Below are positions 38,153 to 47,137 of a stretch of 64,000 nucleotides of DNA, in pieces. The stretch comes from Jiangellales bacterium (GTDB lineage Bacteria > Actinomycetota > Actinomycetes > Jiangellales > Jiangellaceae): NCBI GenBank assembly GCA_030447955.1, contig JAUJNY010000002.1, positions 15,970 through 79,969 on the forward strand. The letters run 5' to 3'. Position numbers and translations under genes: made by a program. The notes under the pieces were generated by a model. The model did no database searches. It was given only the letters and a program-made list of their open reading frames with translations, and was not told the origin of the DNA. Every line of letters starts with the position of its first letter. Positions within the stretch are counted from its first letter, which is position 1.

Positions 38153-38650
38153 TCAGCGCGTGCGCTGCGGCTCCCGCCGCCTGCTCTTCACCCGATCCGT
38201 CAGCTCCAGCACGCCCGACAGGGACAGGGCCAGCCCCAAGACGGCGAAGACGATGCCGGAGACAACGAGCACCGAGTACGGGACGTCGGGGTTGTCGGGG
38301 CCGAACGCCTCACCCCAGCCTCCCTGGATGAAGACCAGTCCCAGCAGAGTCAGGACGACGACCGCCACCGTTCCCCACCAGCGCCGGCTGCTGGCGACGA
38401 CTGTGGCGGCGATCAACACGACCCACGGCGCCAGGGGGATCGACGCCGGTGTGCCCACCACGAGGTCCTCCAGGGTGACCGCCGAGTCCACCACCTCACC
38501 TAGCACGAAGTGGGACGGCCACTGGAAGAGCAGGGCCAGCAGGAAGCCGACGACCGAGAAGGCAGAGAGCAGCAGGCAGACCCCGATCAGTCTCTTGGTC
38601 GTCGGCCTCATGACGCGAGCCGCTGCTGCACGGTCTCGACGCAAGGACAT
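38153..38650 (-). CDS. Four-helix membrane protein
   Basis: The protein has 165 residues with four hydrophobic segments (IGVCLLLSAFSVVGFLLALLF, IPLAPWVVLIAATVVA, WWGTVAVVVLTLLGLVFI, YSVLVVSGIVFAVLGLALSL) and a basic C-terminus. I placed the start at ATG 38650, preceded by GGAG; ATG 38611 is an alternative. I do not recognise the family and see no catalytic motif. It lies upstream of the beta-propeller gene on the same strand, 72 bp away. Confidence 0.7.
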   Translation of the reverse strand: MSLRRDRAAAARVMRPTTKRLIGVCLLLSAFSVVGFLLALLFQWPSHFVLGEVVDSAVTLEDLVVGTPASIPLAPWVVLIAATVVASSRRWWGTVAVVVLTLLGLVFIQGGWGEAFGPDNPDVPYSVLVVSGIVFAVLGLALSLSGVLELTDRVKSRRREPQRTR

Positions 38651-38802
38651 GGCAACTCCGTTCCCAGGCCCGCGGCCCGCCGTGGGTACTGGGGACGACT
38701 GTGGCGGCCGAGGTGTCCCGGGCACCTGAGCCGGTGGTCGTGTTGGGGGTCGGGACGTGTAGTCCCGTGACGTTGGGACCTCGCGGCGGTCACCATGTCC
38801 CC

Positions 38803-40806
38803 GTGACCCGGCTCGCTCGCTTGGGGGTGACCACTGGCGGCCTCGTCGTCGGCGCCGGGGCCTCCGGCGCGGTGTTGCACGCGCTCAACGTCGTCGGACC
38901 CGCCTCCGGCGTCGGCACCGACTTCTGGCTGCTCGGGCTCGTCGGCGCACTCGCCTTCGGAATCGGCGGCGGGGCGCTGACTCGGAAGCGTCCGGCGCTG
39001 TCGGTCGGGTGGCTGCTGCTCGCCATCGGCGCCAGCCAAGGCCTGGCGCTGCTGTGCCGCGAATGGGGCGTCTACGCGCTTGAGACTTACGGCGGGCTGC
39101 CGCTCGGTGAAGCGGCCTACTGGGTGAGCAACTGGGTGTGGCTGCCGGGGAACCTGGCGCTCCTCGCCGTCCTGCCGCTGGTGCTGCCGGACGGGCGGCT
39201 GCCCACTCCGCGTTGGCGGCCTGCCCTTGTCCTGGCGGTCACGGTGATCATGCTGGACACCGCGGCATGGGCGCTCGCGCCGTACGACCAGCTCGACGTG
39301 GAGGTCGCCGTCGCGGGCATAGCCAACCCCGTCGCCTCCGCGCAGGCGGAGACGCTCGCCGCGATCGCAACGCCGCTTTCTATCGTCGCCTTTGCTCTCG
39401 CGGTCGCGTCGATGGTGGTGCGGTGGCGGCGTGCGGCGAGCGAGGAGCGCGCCCAGCTGGCCTGGGTGCTCCTAGGGAGTGGCGTGACCGTCGCCCTGCT
39501 CGTCGTCGCACAGCTGCTGGGGCGCACCGGACTCAACGTGACGTGGCTGCCGGCGCTGGCACTGGTCCCGCTCCCGGTCGCCTGCGTCGTCGCCGTGCTG
39601 CGTCACCGGTTGTGGAACATCGACATCGTCGTCTCGCAGTCGCTGCTGTACGCGGCCCTGTCCGCGGTGGTGGTCGGGATCTACCTGGCCACCGTCGGAG
39701 TCCTCGGCGCGGTCGCGGGGCGCAGCACCGGTGCGCCGGTGGCGGCGACTGCCGTCGTCGCGCTGCTCGTACTCCCGCTGCACCGCCGACTGCAGCGGAT
39801 GGTCAACCGGCTGGTGCACGGTGACGTCGAGGACCCGTACGCCGCGTTGGCCCGGGTCGGCCGGCGCCTGGAGGACGCCGCCGGTCCGGAGGAGATCTCG
39901 ACCCGCGTCCTGCCAGAGGTGGTCCGCGACGTCGCGCGGGCGCTGCGAGCGCCGTACGCCGCCATCGCGCTGCGCGACGGACAACTGATCGAGACGGGTA
40001 CCGCGACTTCCGAGATTGTCGAGCTGCCGCTCAGCTACGGCGGAGTCCCGGTCGGCACGATGCTGATCGGGCGGGGTGCAGACAACCTCTCCGGCGGCGA
40101 ACGGCGGCTGCTCGACGACCTGGCGCGGCAGGCGGCGGTCGCTGTCCACGGGGTGCTGCTCACCCGTGACGCGCAACGTTCCCGCGAGCAGTTGGTCGAG
40201 GCGCGTGAGGACGAGCGCCGACGGCTGCGCCGAGAGCTGCACGACGGCCTCGGGCCGGCGCTGGCCGCAGTGGCGCTGCAGGCTGAGACCGCGCGTGATC
40301 TCGTGGACGCTGACCCGGGGAAAGCGGTCGGACTGCTCGACCGGTTGGTGCCGCGGCTCAACGACGCGGTCGGCGACGTCCGCGCCGTCGTCCACGGGCT
40401 ACGGCCACCCACGCTCGACGACCTCGGCCTGGGCGGCGCGTTGGAGGAGCTCGCGGCCCGGTTCACGACGCCGAGCCGGTCGGTACGGGTCGACGTCGAT
40501 CCCTTGGGAGAGCTGCCGGCCGCGGTCGACGTCGCCGCGTACCGCATCGTCGCCGAGGCGCTGACGAACGCCGTGCGGCATGGAGGAGCGACGGCCATCG
40601 GCGTCCAGGTGCGCCGCGACGACGGGGCGTTGCGCGTCTCGGTCATCGACAACGGGTGTGGTGTGCGGCCCGGCGTACGGCACGGCGTGGGGCTGCGGTC
40701 GATGCGTGAGCGGGCCGAAGAGCTGGGCGGGACGTGCGCCGTCGAGCTTGTGTCGGACGGGCGGGGGACCGTCGTCAGCGTCCTTTTGCCACTAGGAGTC
40801 CGGTGA
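38803..40806 (+). CDS. Histidine kinase with membrane and GAF-like parts
   Basis: The protein has 667 residues with GTG 38803 as start; the frame is open back to 38701, so a longer form is possible. The first ~330 residues hold at least six membrane segments. A GAF-like region (~355-460) follows, then the HisKA_3 helix with the phosphorylated His in 'RRELHDGLGPALAAVALQAE' and a HATPase domain with 'EALTNAVRHGG', 'DNGCGVRPG' and 'GRGTVVSVLLP'. It overlaps the response regulator start by 4 bp. The ligand is unknown. Its layout resembles that of the first kinase in the window. Confidence 0.9.
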   Translation: MTRLARLGVTTGGLVVGAGASGAVLHALNVVGPASGVGTDFWLLGLVGALAFGIGGGALTRKRPALSVGWLLLAIGASQGLALLCREWGVYALETYGGLPLGEAAYWVSNWVWLPGNLALLAVLPLVLPDGRLPTPRWRPALVLAVTVIMLDTAAWALAPYDQLDVEVAVAGIANPVASAQAETLAAIATPLSIVAFALAVASMVVRWRRAASEERAQLAWVLLGSGVTVALLVVAQLLGRTGLNVTWLPALALVPLPVACVVAVLRHRLWNIDIVVSQSLLYAALSAVVVGIYLATVGVLGAVAGRSTGAPVAATAVVALLVLPLHRRLQRMVNRLVHGDVEDPYAALARVGRRLEDAAGPEEISTRVLPEVVRDVARALRAPYAAIALRDGQLIETGTATSEIVELPLSYGGVPVGTMLIGRGADNLSGGERRLLDDLARQAAVAVHGVLLTRDAQRSREQLVEAREDERRRLRRELHDGLGPALAAVALQAETARDLVDADPGKAVGLLDRLVPRLNDAVGDVRAVVHGLRPPTLDDLGLGGALEELAARFTTPSRSVRVDVDPLGELPAAVDVAAYRIVAEALTNAVRHGGATAIGVQVRRDDGALRVSVIDNGCGVRPGVRHGVGLRSMRERAEELGGTCAVELVSDGRGTVVSVLLPLGVR

Positions 40807-41450
40807 GCGTCCGCGTACTCGTGGTCGACGACCATCCGCTGTACCGCGAGGGGCTCGTCACGGCGATGGGCGCGATGCCCGGCGTGGATGTCGTGGGGGA
40901 GGCCGGCGACGGGGTGGCGGCCGTCGCCGAGGCGGAGCGCCTCGCCCCCGATGTCGTCGTGATGGACCTGCACATGCCCGGCGGGAACGGCATCGACGCC
41001 ACCCGGCGGATCGTGGCCGAGCGGCCCGGGACCGCCGTGCTCGTCCTCACGATGCTCGAGGGGGACGACTCCGTGTTCGCAGCGATGCGCGCCGGCGCCC
41101 GGGGTTACCTGCTCAAGGGCGCCGACCGGGCGGAGATCGCCCGGGCGCTGTCGGCGGTGGCGCACGGGGAGGTCGTCTTCAGCTCTGGCATCGCCGCCCG
41201 CGTGCTGCAGTTCTTCTCGACTGGGTCGGGTCACCGCGCCGCGACGCCGTTCCCCGAGCTGACCGACCGGGAGCGGGAGGTGCTCGACCTGGTGGCCCGC
41301 GGCCTGACCAACTCGGCCATCGCCGCGCGGCTCGTCATCTCCGAGAAGACGGCGCGCAACCACGTGTCGAACGTCTTCGGCAAGCTGCAGGTCGCCGATC
41401 GGGCCGAGGCCGTCGCCCGTGCTAGGGACGTCGGCCTCGGCACCGAATGA
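40803..41450 (+). CDS. LuxR-family response regulator
   Basis: The protein has 215 residues. Its receiver domain has 'VVDDHPLYREGL', phosphorylated Asp in 'VVVMDLHMPGG' and Lys in 'GYLLKGA'. The C-terminal helix-turn-helix is 'LTDREREVLDLVARGLTNSAIAARLVISEKTARNHVSNVFGKL'. GTG 40803 overlaps the kinase stop, so the two genes are a cognate pair. Targets are not evident. Confidence 0.95.
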   Translation: MSVRVLVVDDHPLYREGLVTAMGAMPGVDVVGEAGDGVAAVAEAERLAPDVVVMDLHMPGGNGIDATRRIVAERPGTAVLVLTMLEGDDSVFAAMRAGARGYLLKGADRAEIARALSAVAHGEVVFSSGIAARVLQFFSTGSGHRAATPFPELTDREREVLDLVARGLTNSAIAARLVISEKTARNHVSNVFGKLQVADRAEAVARARDVGLGTE

Positions 41451-41463
41451 GTCGGGCTCCTGC

Positions 41464-43092
41464 TCAGTCGTCGTTGACGATGGTGCCGACGCCGATGCCG
41501 TCGGCGAGTCCTGCGTTGCTGGGGCAGGACAGCGTCACCTGGAAGGTCTCGTTGGGCTCGACGAGGGTGTCTCCGACGACTGGCACCGCCACGGTGGCCG
41601 AGGTGGCCCCGGCGGGGATCGTCACAGTGCCGCGCTTGGTGGTGTAGTCGCCAGGGGCCCTGGCCGTCTTGTTGACGGTGGCGTACGACACCTTCACCGC
41701 GGAGGTGGACGACGCCGAGAGGGTCACGGTGAACGTCGCCGTCACGCTGCCCGAGTCGGGCTCGGTCACCGTCGCGTCGGAGACGGAGACCGTGGCCGCG
41801 GAACCGCCGAGGAAGCGGGCAAGGGTGATCTTTCCGGAGTTCGCGGCGCCGGCCGCGACGAGGTTGCCGTCGGCCTGGTGAACGACTTCCTCGGCCGTCC
41901 TGTCGCCCAGCCCGTCGATGTCCTGGGTCAGCTTGCCGTCGCCGCTGAAGGACGTGTCCAGCGAGCCGTCCTTGTTCAGCCGGGCCAGCGCCCAGTCGCC
42001 GCTGGTGCCGACCGAGGTCCCACCCGCCACTGCGGTCTTGCAGTCGGGGCCGGCCGACAGGCCCATCCCGAGGGCGGCGTCGTTGTTGTTGCCCGCCATG
42101 TCGAAGTTGGTCTTGCCGTCGGCGGAGAACGTACGGTCTGGCGCCCCGGTCGCGGTGAAGCGGGCGAGCGCGAAGTCGTAGTTGGCGACCCCGCCGGAGA
42201 TGACGCGGGCGTAACCGCCGATGGTGAGGACCTTGCGTGCATCCACGGACAGGTCGAGCGCCTTGTCCGCCGAGCCGGCGAAGTCCACGGTGGCGATCCC
42301 GTCGCCGGAGAATGACGTGTCCAGCGCACCGGCCGTGGTGATCCGGGCGGCCAGCATGTCGGCTCCGTCGTTGCCAGCGACGACGATCTTGCCGTCGGAC
42401 TGCACGCCCACCGCTTGAGCCTCGGAGAAGGCGGTGCCGATCTTGAGGATGCCGTCACCAGAGAAGGCGGTGTCCAGAGCGCCGCTGGAGGTGAAGCGGG
42501 TGACGACCGCGCCGAAGGCGCCGCCCACCAAGACGATCTTGTTGTCCGGCTGGGTGGCGACGTCCCAAGCCCGCTTGTCTCCAGTCTGGAGCAGCTCGGT
42601 GGCGATGCCGTCACCGGAGAACGTGGTGTCCAGGCTGCCGTTGGAGTTCAGCCGGACTAGCGCGACGTTGCTGTTGCCGCCACCGGCGACCGCCCACCCA
42701 CCGATCACGATCTTGGTGTCGCCGCCGATCGTCTGCAGCACCACACCCTCGGCCGCCTCGGTGGCAGCGGCGACGTTGACAGTCACCATGCCGTCGCCGC
42801 CGAAGGCGGTGTCCAGGGTGCCGTCGGGGTTGAAGCGCGCTGCGGTGAACGCCGCGGAGTCGGTGGCGAGCTGGGCGGTGCCCACCGCGACGATCTTGCC
42901 GTCGGGCTGCACCACCACGTCGGCGGCCCGCGACGGGCGTGCCTCCGGGGTAACCGTCACCTTCCCGTCGACGTCGAACGAGGTGTCCAGGTCCCCGGGT
43001 GTCGCCAGGGCCGGTGAGGCGACCGCCGCCTGTCCGACCAGCCACAGCGCGACCAGGCCGGCCGTGGCACCTCTGCGATGCGTTCGTGTCAT
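41464..43092 (-). CDS. Secreted delta-60 repeat protein with Calx-beta domain
   Basis: The protein has 542 residues. A signal peptide (GATAGLVALWLVGQAAVASPALA, ~8-30) is followed by about seven delta-60 repeats of the type 'GxLDTSFxxDG', with 'VVQPDGKIV', across ~33-420. The end (~430-542) is a Calx-beta domain: 'VSDATVTEPDSGSVTATFTVTLS', 'TIPAGATSATVAVPVVGD'. Repeats of both kinds are common in secreted cell-surface or matrix proteins. The ATG at 43092 has AAGGAG upstream. An unusual run of three direct repeats lies 62-90 bp before the start and may control it. Confidence 0.92.
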   Translation of the reverse strand: MTRTHRRGATAGLVALWLVGQAAVASPALATPGDLDTSFDVDGKVTVTPEARPSRAADVVVQPDGKIVAVGTAQLATDSAAFTAARFNPDGTLDTAFGGDGMVTVNVAAATEAAEGVVLQTIGGDTKIVIGGWAVAGGGNSNVALVRLNSNGSLDTTFSGDGIATELLQTGDKRAWDVATQPDNKIVLVGGAFGAVVTRFTSSGALDTAFSGDGILKIGTAFSEAQAVGVQSDGKIVVAGNDGADMLAARITTAGALDTSFSGDGIATVDFAGSADKALDLSVDARKVLTIGGYARVISGGVANYDFALARFTATGAPDRTFSADGKTNFDMAGNNNDAALGMGLSAGPDCKTAVAGGTSVGTSGDWALARLNKDGSLDTSFSGDGKLTQDIDGLGDRTAEEVVHQADGNLVAAGAANSGKITLARFLGGSAATVSVSDATVTEPDSGSVTATFTVTLSASSTSAVKVSYATVNKTARAPGDYTTKRGTVTIPAGATSATVAVPVVGDTLVEPNETFQVTLSCPSNAGLADGIGVGTIVNDD

Positions 43093-43153
43093 TGCCGAGC
43101 TCCTTGTCTGGGCGTGGCCGCTCGGATGCGGCTGCGTGGAGGGTGTCGAAGGG

Positions 43154-43182
43154 CCCTCAAGGAACCCTCAAGAAGGCCTCAA
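43154..43182 (-). promoter_or_regulatory. Triple direct repeat, 11-bp period, upstream of the delta-60 gene
   Basis: On the plus strand (C/G)CCTCAA starts at 43154, 43165 and 43176. On the gene's strand this reads TTGAGG(G/C) three times with exactly one helical turn between copies. Tandem repeats with 11-bp period typically bind OmpR/PhoP-type regulators cooperatively. The third copy extends into the end of the upstream gene on the same strand. Confidence 0.5.
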
Positions 43183-43887
43183 TGCGGCTCGGGTATCGGT
43201 CACCGGCACGTCCTCGACGTCGACCGGCAGTGCTGCGGTTGCCCACGTGACGTCGTCGGTACGGAGCACCCGCAGCCCCACGTAGCCGAGGGCAAGTGCG
43301 TAAGGCACGGCCAGCGCGACGGAGAGGACCGGTGCAGAGGGCAGCACCTCGCCGAGGATCAGCCCAGCGAGCAGCACCGCCGCTGGCCACCAGGGCAGGA
43401 ATCCGCTGCGCCACAGCGCGAGCAGGAACGCCGGCGTCCCAAGCAGGAAGCCGGCGAGCGCCAGAACCCCCCATCCGGCTGCGAGGAGCGGCGTCATCGC
43501 GGAGTCGTTGATCGACGCTGCCTGGTCGAGCGGCAGGTCCGCCTTGCCGAGCGCGATCGCGAACCAGTCGACGAGTAGCAGCCCGCTGAGGTTGATCGTG
43601 CCGACGACGGTGAGCATGCCGGCCAGATGGCCCAGGACGGCGCCGCGACGGCGCAGCACCGTGAACAGGCCGGCCACGCCCACGGCGAGGGCGACCCAGC
43701 TGTAGTGCAGGAAGAGTGCGGCCACCTGGCCCTGAGTCGAGCGGGCGGCGATCGTCTCGACGAAGCTTGCGGTGGTCTCCTCCGGCTCCCACGGTGTGGC
43801 CGCCATCCCGGCGACGAATAGCAAGCCGGCGAGGATCAAGGCCGCGCCGGTGGCGACGCGCCGGAACGTGACAGGTTCGCGAAGCAT
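43168..43887 (-). CDS. Multi-pass membrane protein
   Basis: The protein has 239 residues with about six hydrophobic segments, beginning 'VATGAALILAGLLFVAG' and including 'WVALAVGVAGLFTVL', 'HLAGMLTVVGTINLSGLLLVDWF', 'AGWGVLALAGFLLG' and 'AVLLAGLILGEVLPS'. The ATG at 43887 has GGAGGG upstream. The C-terminal tail 'DVEDVPVTDTRAALRPS' is acidic and then basic. I do not recognise the family. It precedes the delta-60 gene on the same strand, 75 bp away. Confidence 0.72.
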   Translation of the reverse strand: MLREPVTFRRVATGAALILAGLLFVAGMAATPWEPEETTASFVETIAARSTQGQVAALFLHYSWVALAVGVAGLFTVLRRRGAVLGHLAGMLTVVGTINLSGLLLVDWFAIALGKADLPLDQAASINDSAMTPLLAAGWGVLALAGFLLGTPAFLLALWRSGFLPWWPAAVLLAGLILGEVLPSAPVLSVALAVPYALALGYVGLRVLRTDDVTWATAALPVDVEDVPVTDTRAALRPS

Positions 43888-44064
43888 GGATCCCTCCGTG
43901 GGGCGGCAGGTGGTGGTGCGACGCCTGTCACCGTGCTGCCCAGCGACTCGCCCTGTCGTCGCCCGCGAGCATGATCTGCAGGTACGCCGTCCTGGGGACC
44001 CGAGGCCATACAGGTCCCCCGTAGGGAGGACGTCGCCAACGCACGCGGGGGCTACCGTCGGAGG

Positions 44065-45240
44065 GTGGGTACGTCGCGCTGGCTCGACGTGGCCTTCGCG
44101 GCCCTGATCGCGGTAGGCGGACTGACCGAGGTCGCCACCGACCCGGGCACGTTCAATGAGCCGGCGGCGGCCGCCATCTCAGTGCTCCTCGGTGCCGCCG
44201 CCATGCTGCTGCGATCGCGGTGGCCGGTGGCGTGTCTCGGGTCGTTCCTCGCGCTGGTGGCCCTGCCCTATGTGTTGGGGGCAGCTGCACAGACGATGAC
44301 CGCATCCACCGTTCTGGGCTCGCTCATCGCGTTGGGCAGCGTCGGCCAGCGCAGCCGCGAGCGGACAGCCGTCGCCGCGCTCGTCGTCACCACGACCATG
44401 TACGCCGGTGGGGCGCTCTTGAGTGCTCGGCCGTACGACGCTGTGGCGGGCCTACTCGGCTGCGGCACGGCATGGGGCGTGGGACAGCTGCTCCGCCGCG
44501 AGAAGGAGCGCAATGCCGACCTGCGCTCGCTTGCGGCAGAGCTGGCGGCGGAACGGGAGGCGCGAGCCCGCGAGGCCGTCAGTGCCGAGCGCACCCGGAT
44601 CGCCGGCGAGCTCCACGACGCGGTGGCGCACACGGTGAGCGTGATGACTATCCAAGCCGGAGCGGTACGCCGACGCCTCGACGTCGAGCCCGAGCGGGCG
44701 CGCGAGCGCGACGTCCTCCTCCATGTCGAGCGGCTCGGCCGCGAGGCAGTCGAAGAGCTGCACCGCGCGGTCGGCATCCTGCGCACACCGGCAGCCGAGG
44801 GCGCCGCGACGTTGGTGCCGCAGCCGCGGCTCTCCGACATCGAGCAGCTCGCCGCCCGGGTGAGCGACGCCGGCGTCCCCGTCGAGGTCTCCGTCACCGG
44901 CGCGCCGCGGCCGCTGCCCCCGGGGCTGGAGCTGGCGGCGTACCGGGTCGTCCAGGAGGCGCTCACCAACACGCTCAAGCACGCCGGCCCCGCTCGGGCT
45001 TGCGTCGACATCACGTACACGGGGGACGCGGTGCGGGTCGAGGTGGCCGACAACGGTCGCGCTGTGCCGACGGCAGCGAGCAACGGGCGGAGGGGTCACG
45101 GGCTGGAGGGCATGCGCGAGCGAGTCGCCATGTACGGCGGGGAGGTCGAGGCGGGCCCGGTGGCCACCGGCGGCTACGTCGTGCGGGCGACGCTGCCGGT
45201 GTCGGGAGGTCCGGCTGAACCAGGGAAACCGGGGACGTGA
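44065..45240 (+). CDS. NarL-type sensor histidine kinase
   Basis: The protein has 391 residues. The first ~150 contain four to six membrane segments and no large outer domain. Residues ~175-190 are the HisKA_3 helix, 'ERTRIAGELHDAVAHTVSVM', with the acceptor histidine; a HATPase domain follows with 'QEALTNTLKHA', 'DNGRAV' and 'RGHGLEGMRERVAMYGG'. This compact type is the most common actinobacterial NarL-family kinase. GTG 44065 begins the frame. It overlaps its response regulator by 4 bp. The signal is unknown. Confidence 0.93.
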   Translation: MGTSRWLDVAFAALIAVGGLTEVATDPGTFNEPAAAAISVLLGAAAMLLRSRWPVACLGSFLALVALPYVLGAAAQTMTASTVLGSLIALGSVGQRSRERTAVAALVVTTTMYAGGALLSARPYDAVAGLLGCGTAWGVGQLLRREKERNADLRSLAAELAAEREARAREAVSAERTRIAGELHDAVAHTVSVMTIQAGAVRRRLDVEPERARERDVLLHVERLGREAVEELHRAVGILRTPAAEGAATLVPQPRLSDIEQLAARVSDAGVPVEVSVTGAPRPLPPGLELAAYRVVQEALTNTLKHAGPARACVDITYTGDAVRVEVADNGRAVPTAASNGRRGHGLEGMRERVAMYGGEVEAGPVATGGYVVRATLPVSGGPAEPGKPGT

Positions 45241-45902
45241 GCATCCGCGTCCTGCTCGTCGACGACGAGACGATGGTGCGCGCCGGGCTGCGGCTCGTGC
45301 TCGAGACCGAACGCGACATCGAGGTGGTGGGGGAGGCCGCCGACGGCGAACAGGCCGTGAGTGCGGCCCGTGCCCTGCGCCCTGATGTCGTCCTTATGGA
45401 CGTGCGCATGCCGCGGATGGACGGTCTGACGGCGACGGGTCTCATCCTTGCCGCCGACCACGGCGTCAAGGTGGTCGTGCTCACCACCTTTGACGAGGAC
45501 GGCTACGTCCACGAAGCGCTGCGCCTGGGTGCGAGCGGCTTCCTGCTCAAGGTCGCACCCCCCGAGCGGCTGGTCGAGGCGATCCGGGTGGCCGCCGGCG
45601 GAGAGGCCCTCCTCGACCCCCTGGTCACCCGACGCGTCATCGCGGCATTCGCCGGCGGCGTCCGCGCGCGGGTCACGACGGCCGCGCCACCCGCCGTGGA
45701 TGCGCTGACGCCGCGTGAGTGCGAGGTGCTGACGATGCTCGCGCGCGGCATGTCGAACGCCGAGATTGCCGCTGCGCTCGTCGTCGGAGACGCCACCGTG
45801 AAGACGCACGTGGCTCGCGTGCTGATGAAGCTCGGTTTGCGCGATCGGGTGCAGGCGGTGATCTATGCCTACGAGCACGGCCTGGTACAGCCTGGAAGCT
45901 GA
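45237..45902 (+). CDS. LuxR-family response regulator
   Basis: The protein has 221 residues. Its receiver domain carries 'LLVDDETMVRAGL', the phosphorylated Asp in 'VVLMDVRMPRMDG' and Lys in 'GFLLKVAPPERL'. The LuxR domain is 'LTPRECEVLTMLARGMSNAEIAAALVVGDATVKTHVARVLMKL'. GTG 45237 overlaps the kinase stop. It is convergent with the SHOCT protein gene. Targets are not evident. Confidence 0.95.
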   Translation: MSIRVLLVDDETMVRAGLRLVLETERDIEVVGEAADGEQAVSAARALRPDVVLMDVRMPRMDGLTATGLILAADHGVKVVVLTTFDEDGYVHEALRLGASGFLLKVAPPERLVEAIRVAAGGEALLDPLVTRRVIAAFAGGVRARVTTAAPPAVDALTPRECEVLTMLARGMSNAEIAAALVVGDATVKTHVARVLMKLGLRDRVQAVIYAYEHGLVQPGS

Positions 45903-45938
45903 AGCTGCACTGGCGAAGGCCCGGCGTACAGGTGCGGA

Positions 45939-46892
45939 TCAGCCGCTGAGCAGGCGAGCCTTCTGCGCGGCGAACTCCTCCTCGGAGAGGACTCCGTCGT
46001 CGCGGAGCGCGGCCAGCTTTCGCAGCTGGTCGGAGAGGTCGGCCGGTGGCCCGGCCGGGGGTGGAGGAGCAGCTGGTGCCGGCGCTGCCATGCCGGCCAT
46101 CGCGGCGCCGTAGCCGGGATTGACGTTGAGGTACTGGGTCTGGCGCTCGCGCAGCTTCTTGGCCCGCGCCTCACTCACCAGCGGCATGAGCAGCTCCTGC
46201 ACTCGGTAGGGGCCCTCGATGTTGTCGAGCAGCACCTCACCGGAGGTCGTACCCGCCTCGGTCATGCCGCTCATGCTCATGGCACCGCTTGGGTCGACGC
46301 CGTACGCGGGGTCCTCGAGCTGGAGGATGACGTCGCCAACGTCCTGTCCGCGGTAGAGCAGCGACTGCCGGACGTCGATGTCCTTGACCGCCCACAGCGG
46401 CACCTGCTCCGAGCGCACACCGAGCAACCCCGTGTCGATCGAGATGCGGTCCTTGGTGATGCGGTAGCGGGCCTTGGACATGCCCGTCGCGCTGGTTCCC
46501 GCGCCCTTGCTCTCACCCCACCAGATCGTGTTGGGGTCCTCGGCCCACTGCTGGGCGCGCTTGCTCTGCTGCTCGGCGACCGCTCCCTTGGCCTGCTCGG
46601 CGACCGCCTTGCCCTGCTCCGCAGCCTGCTTCAGCCGGTCCTTCCACGACAGCTTGCCGGTCGGTTGCTGCGCAGCAGGGGCGGGTGGCGCGTCGGGCGG
46701 GGAAGCGGCGGCCGGCGGCGGCGGTGGTGGGGGAGCTGCGGGGGCTGCCAGGGGAGCAGGAAGTCCTGGCGGCGGCGGGTCCACTGACTGGGCTCCTGCG
46801 TCGATGACGTGCTCGGTCCAGGCTGCGCCGTCCCAGTACCGCAGGTCGTGCATCGCGCTCGGGTCACTCAGCCAGCTCGCCTCGGTGCTCAC
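45939..46892 (-). CDS. SHOCT and PH-like domain protein
   Basis: The protein has 317 residues. Residues ~4-30 ('SWLSDPSAMHDLRYWDGAAWTEHV') are a DUF2510-type tryptophan module, followed by a long proline/alanine spacer, a helical 'KDRLKQAAEQGKAVAEQAKGAVAEQQ' segment, a PH-like beta domain (~125-235) and a C-terminal SHOCT helix pair ('LSDQLRKLAALRDDGVLSEEEFAAQKARLL'). GTG 46892 has GGAGAG upstream. Such proteins are thought to act as small adaptors; the partner is unknown. Confidence 0.83.
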   Translation of the reverse strand: MSTEASWLSDPSAMHDLRYWDGAAWTEHVIDAGAQSVDPPPPGLPAPLAAPAAPPPPPPPAAASPPDAPPAPAAQQPTGKLSWKDRLKQAAEQGKAVAEQAKGAVAEQQSKRAQQWAEDPNTIWWGESKGAGTSATGMSKARYRITKDRISIDTGLLGVRSEQVPLWAVKDIDVRQSLLYRGQDVGDVILQLEDPAYGVDPSGAMSMSGMTEAGTTSGEVLLDNIEGPYRVQELLMPLVSEARAKKLRERQTQYLNVNPGYGAAMAGMAAPAPAAPPPPAGPPADLSDQLRKLAALRDDGVLSEEEFAAQKARLLSG

Positions 46893-47137
46893 CGTGCTCT
46901 CCTTCCACCACAACGTCTACCGGAACGCCTACCGGTGGTCAGTTGCCGACTCTGGCGGCAACTTCCGTGCGGTGCTGTGATACCGCATTCGCCGGGTGCG
47001 TGGCTGCCCCTGCGACCAAATTCTTTCCGCGGCAGGGCAGGCGTCAGCCGGCTCGACGAGGCACGGTCGCGGGAACAATCCGGCTGAGCACCCGGTTCCA
47101 GTCGGTAGTTGTTGCTGCAACCATCGAGGAGCCCCAG

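Noticed and set aside
43154-43182. CRISPR-like repeat
   Set aside because: Only three 7-bp units at 11-bp period are present; there are no spacers of proper length and no cas genes.
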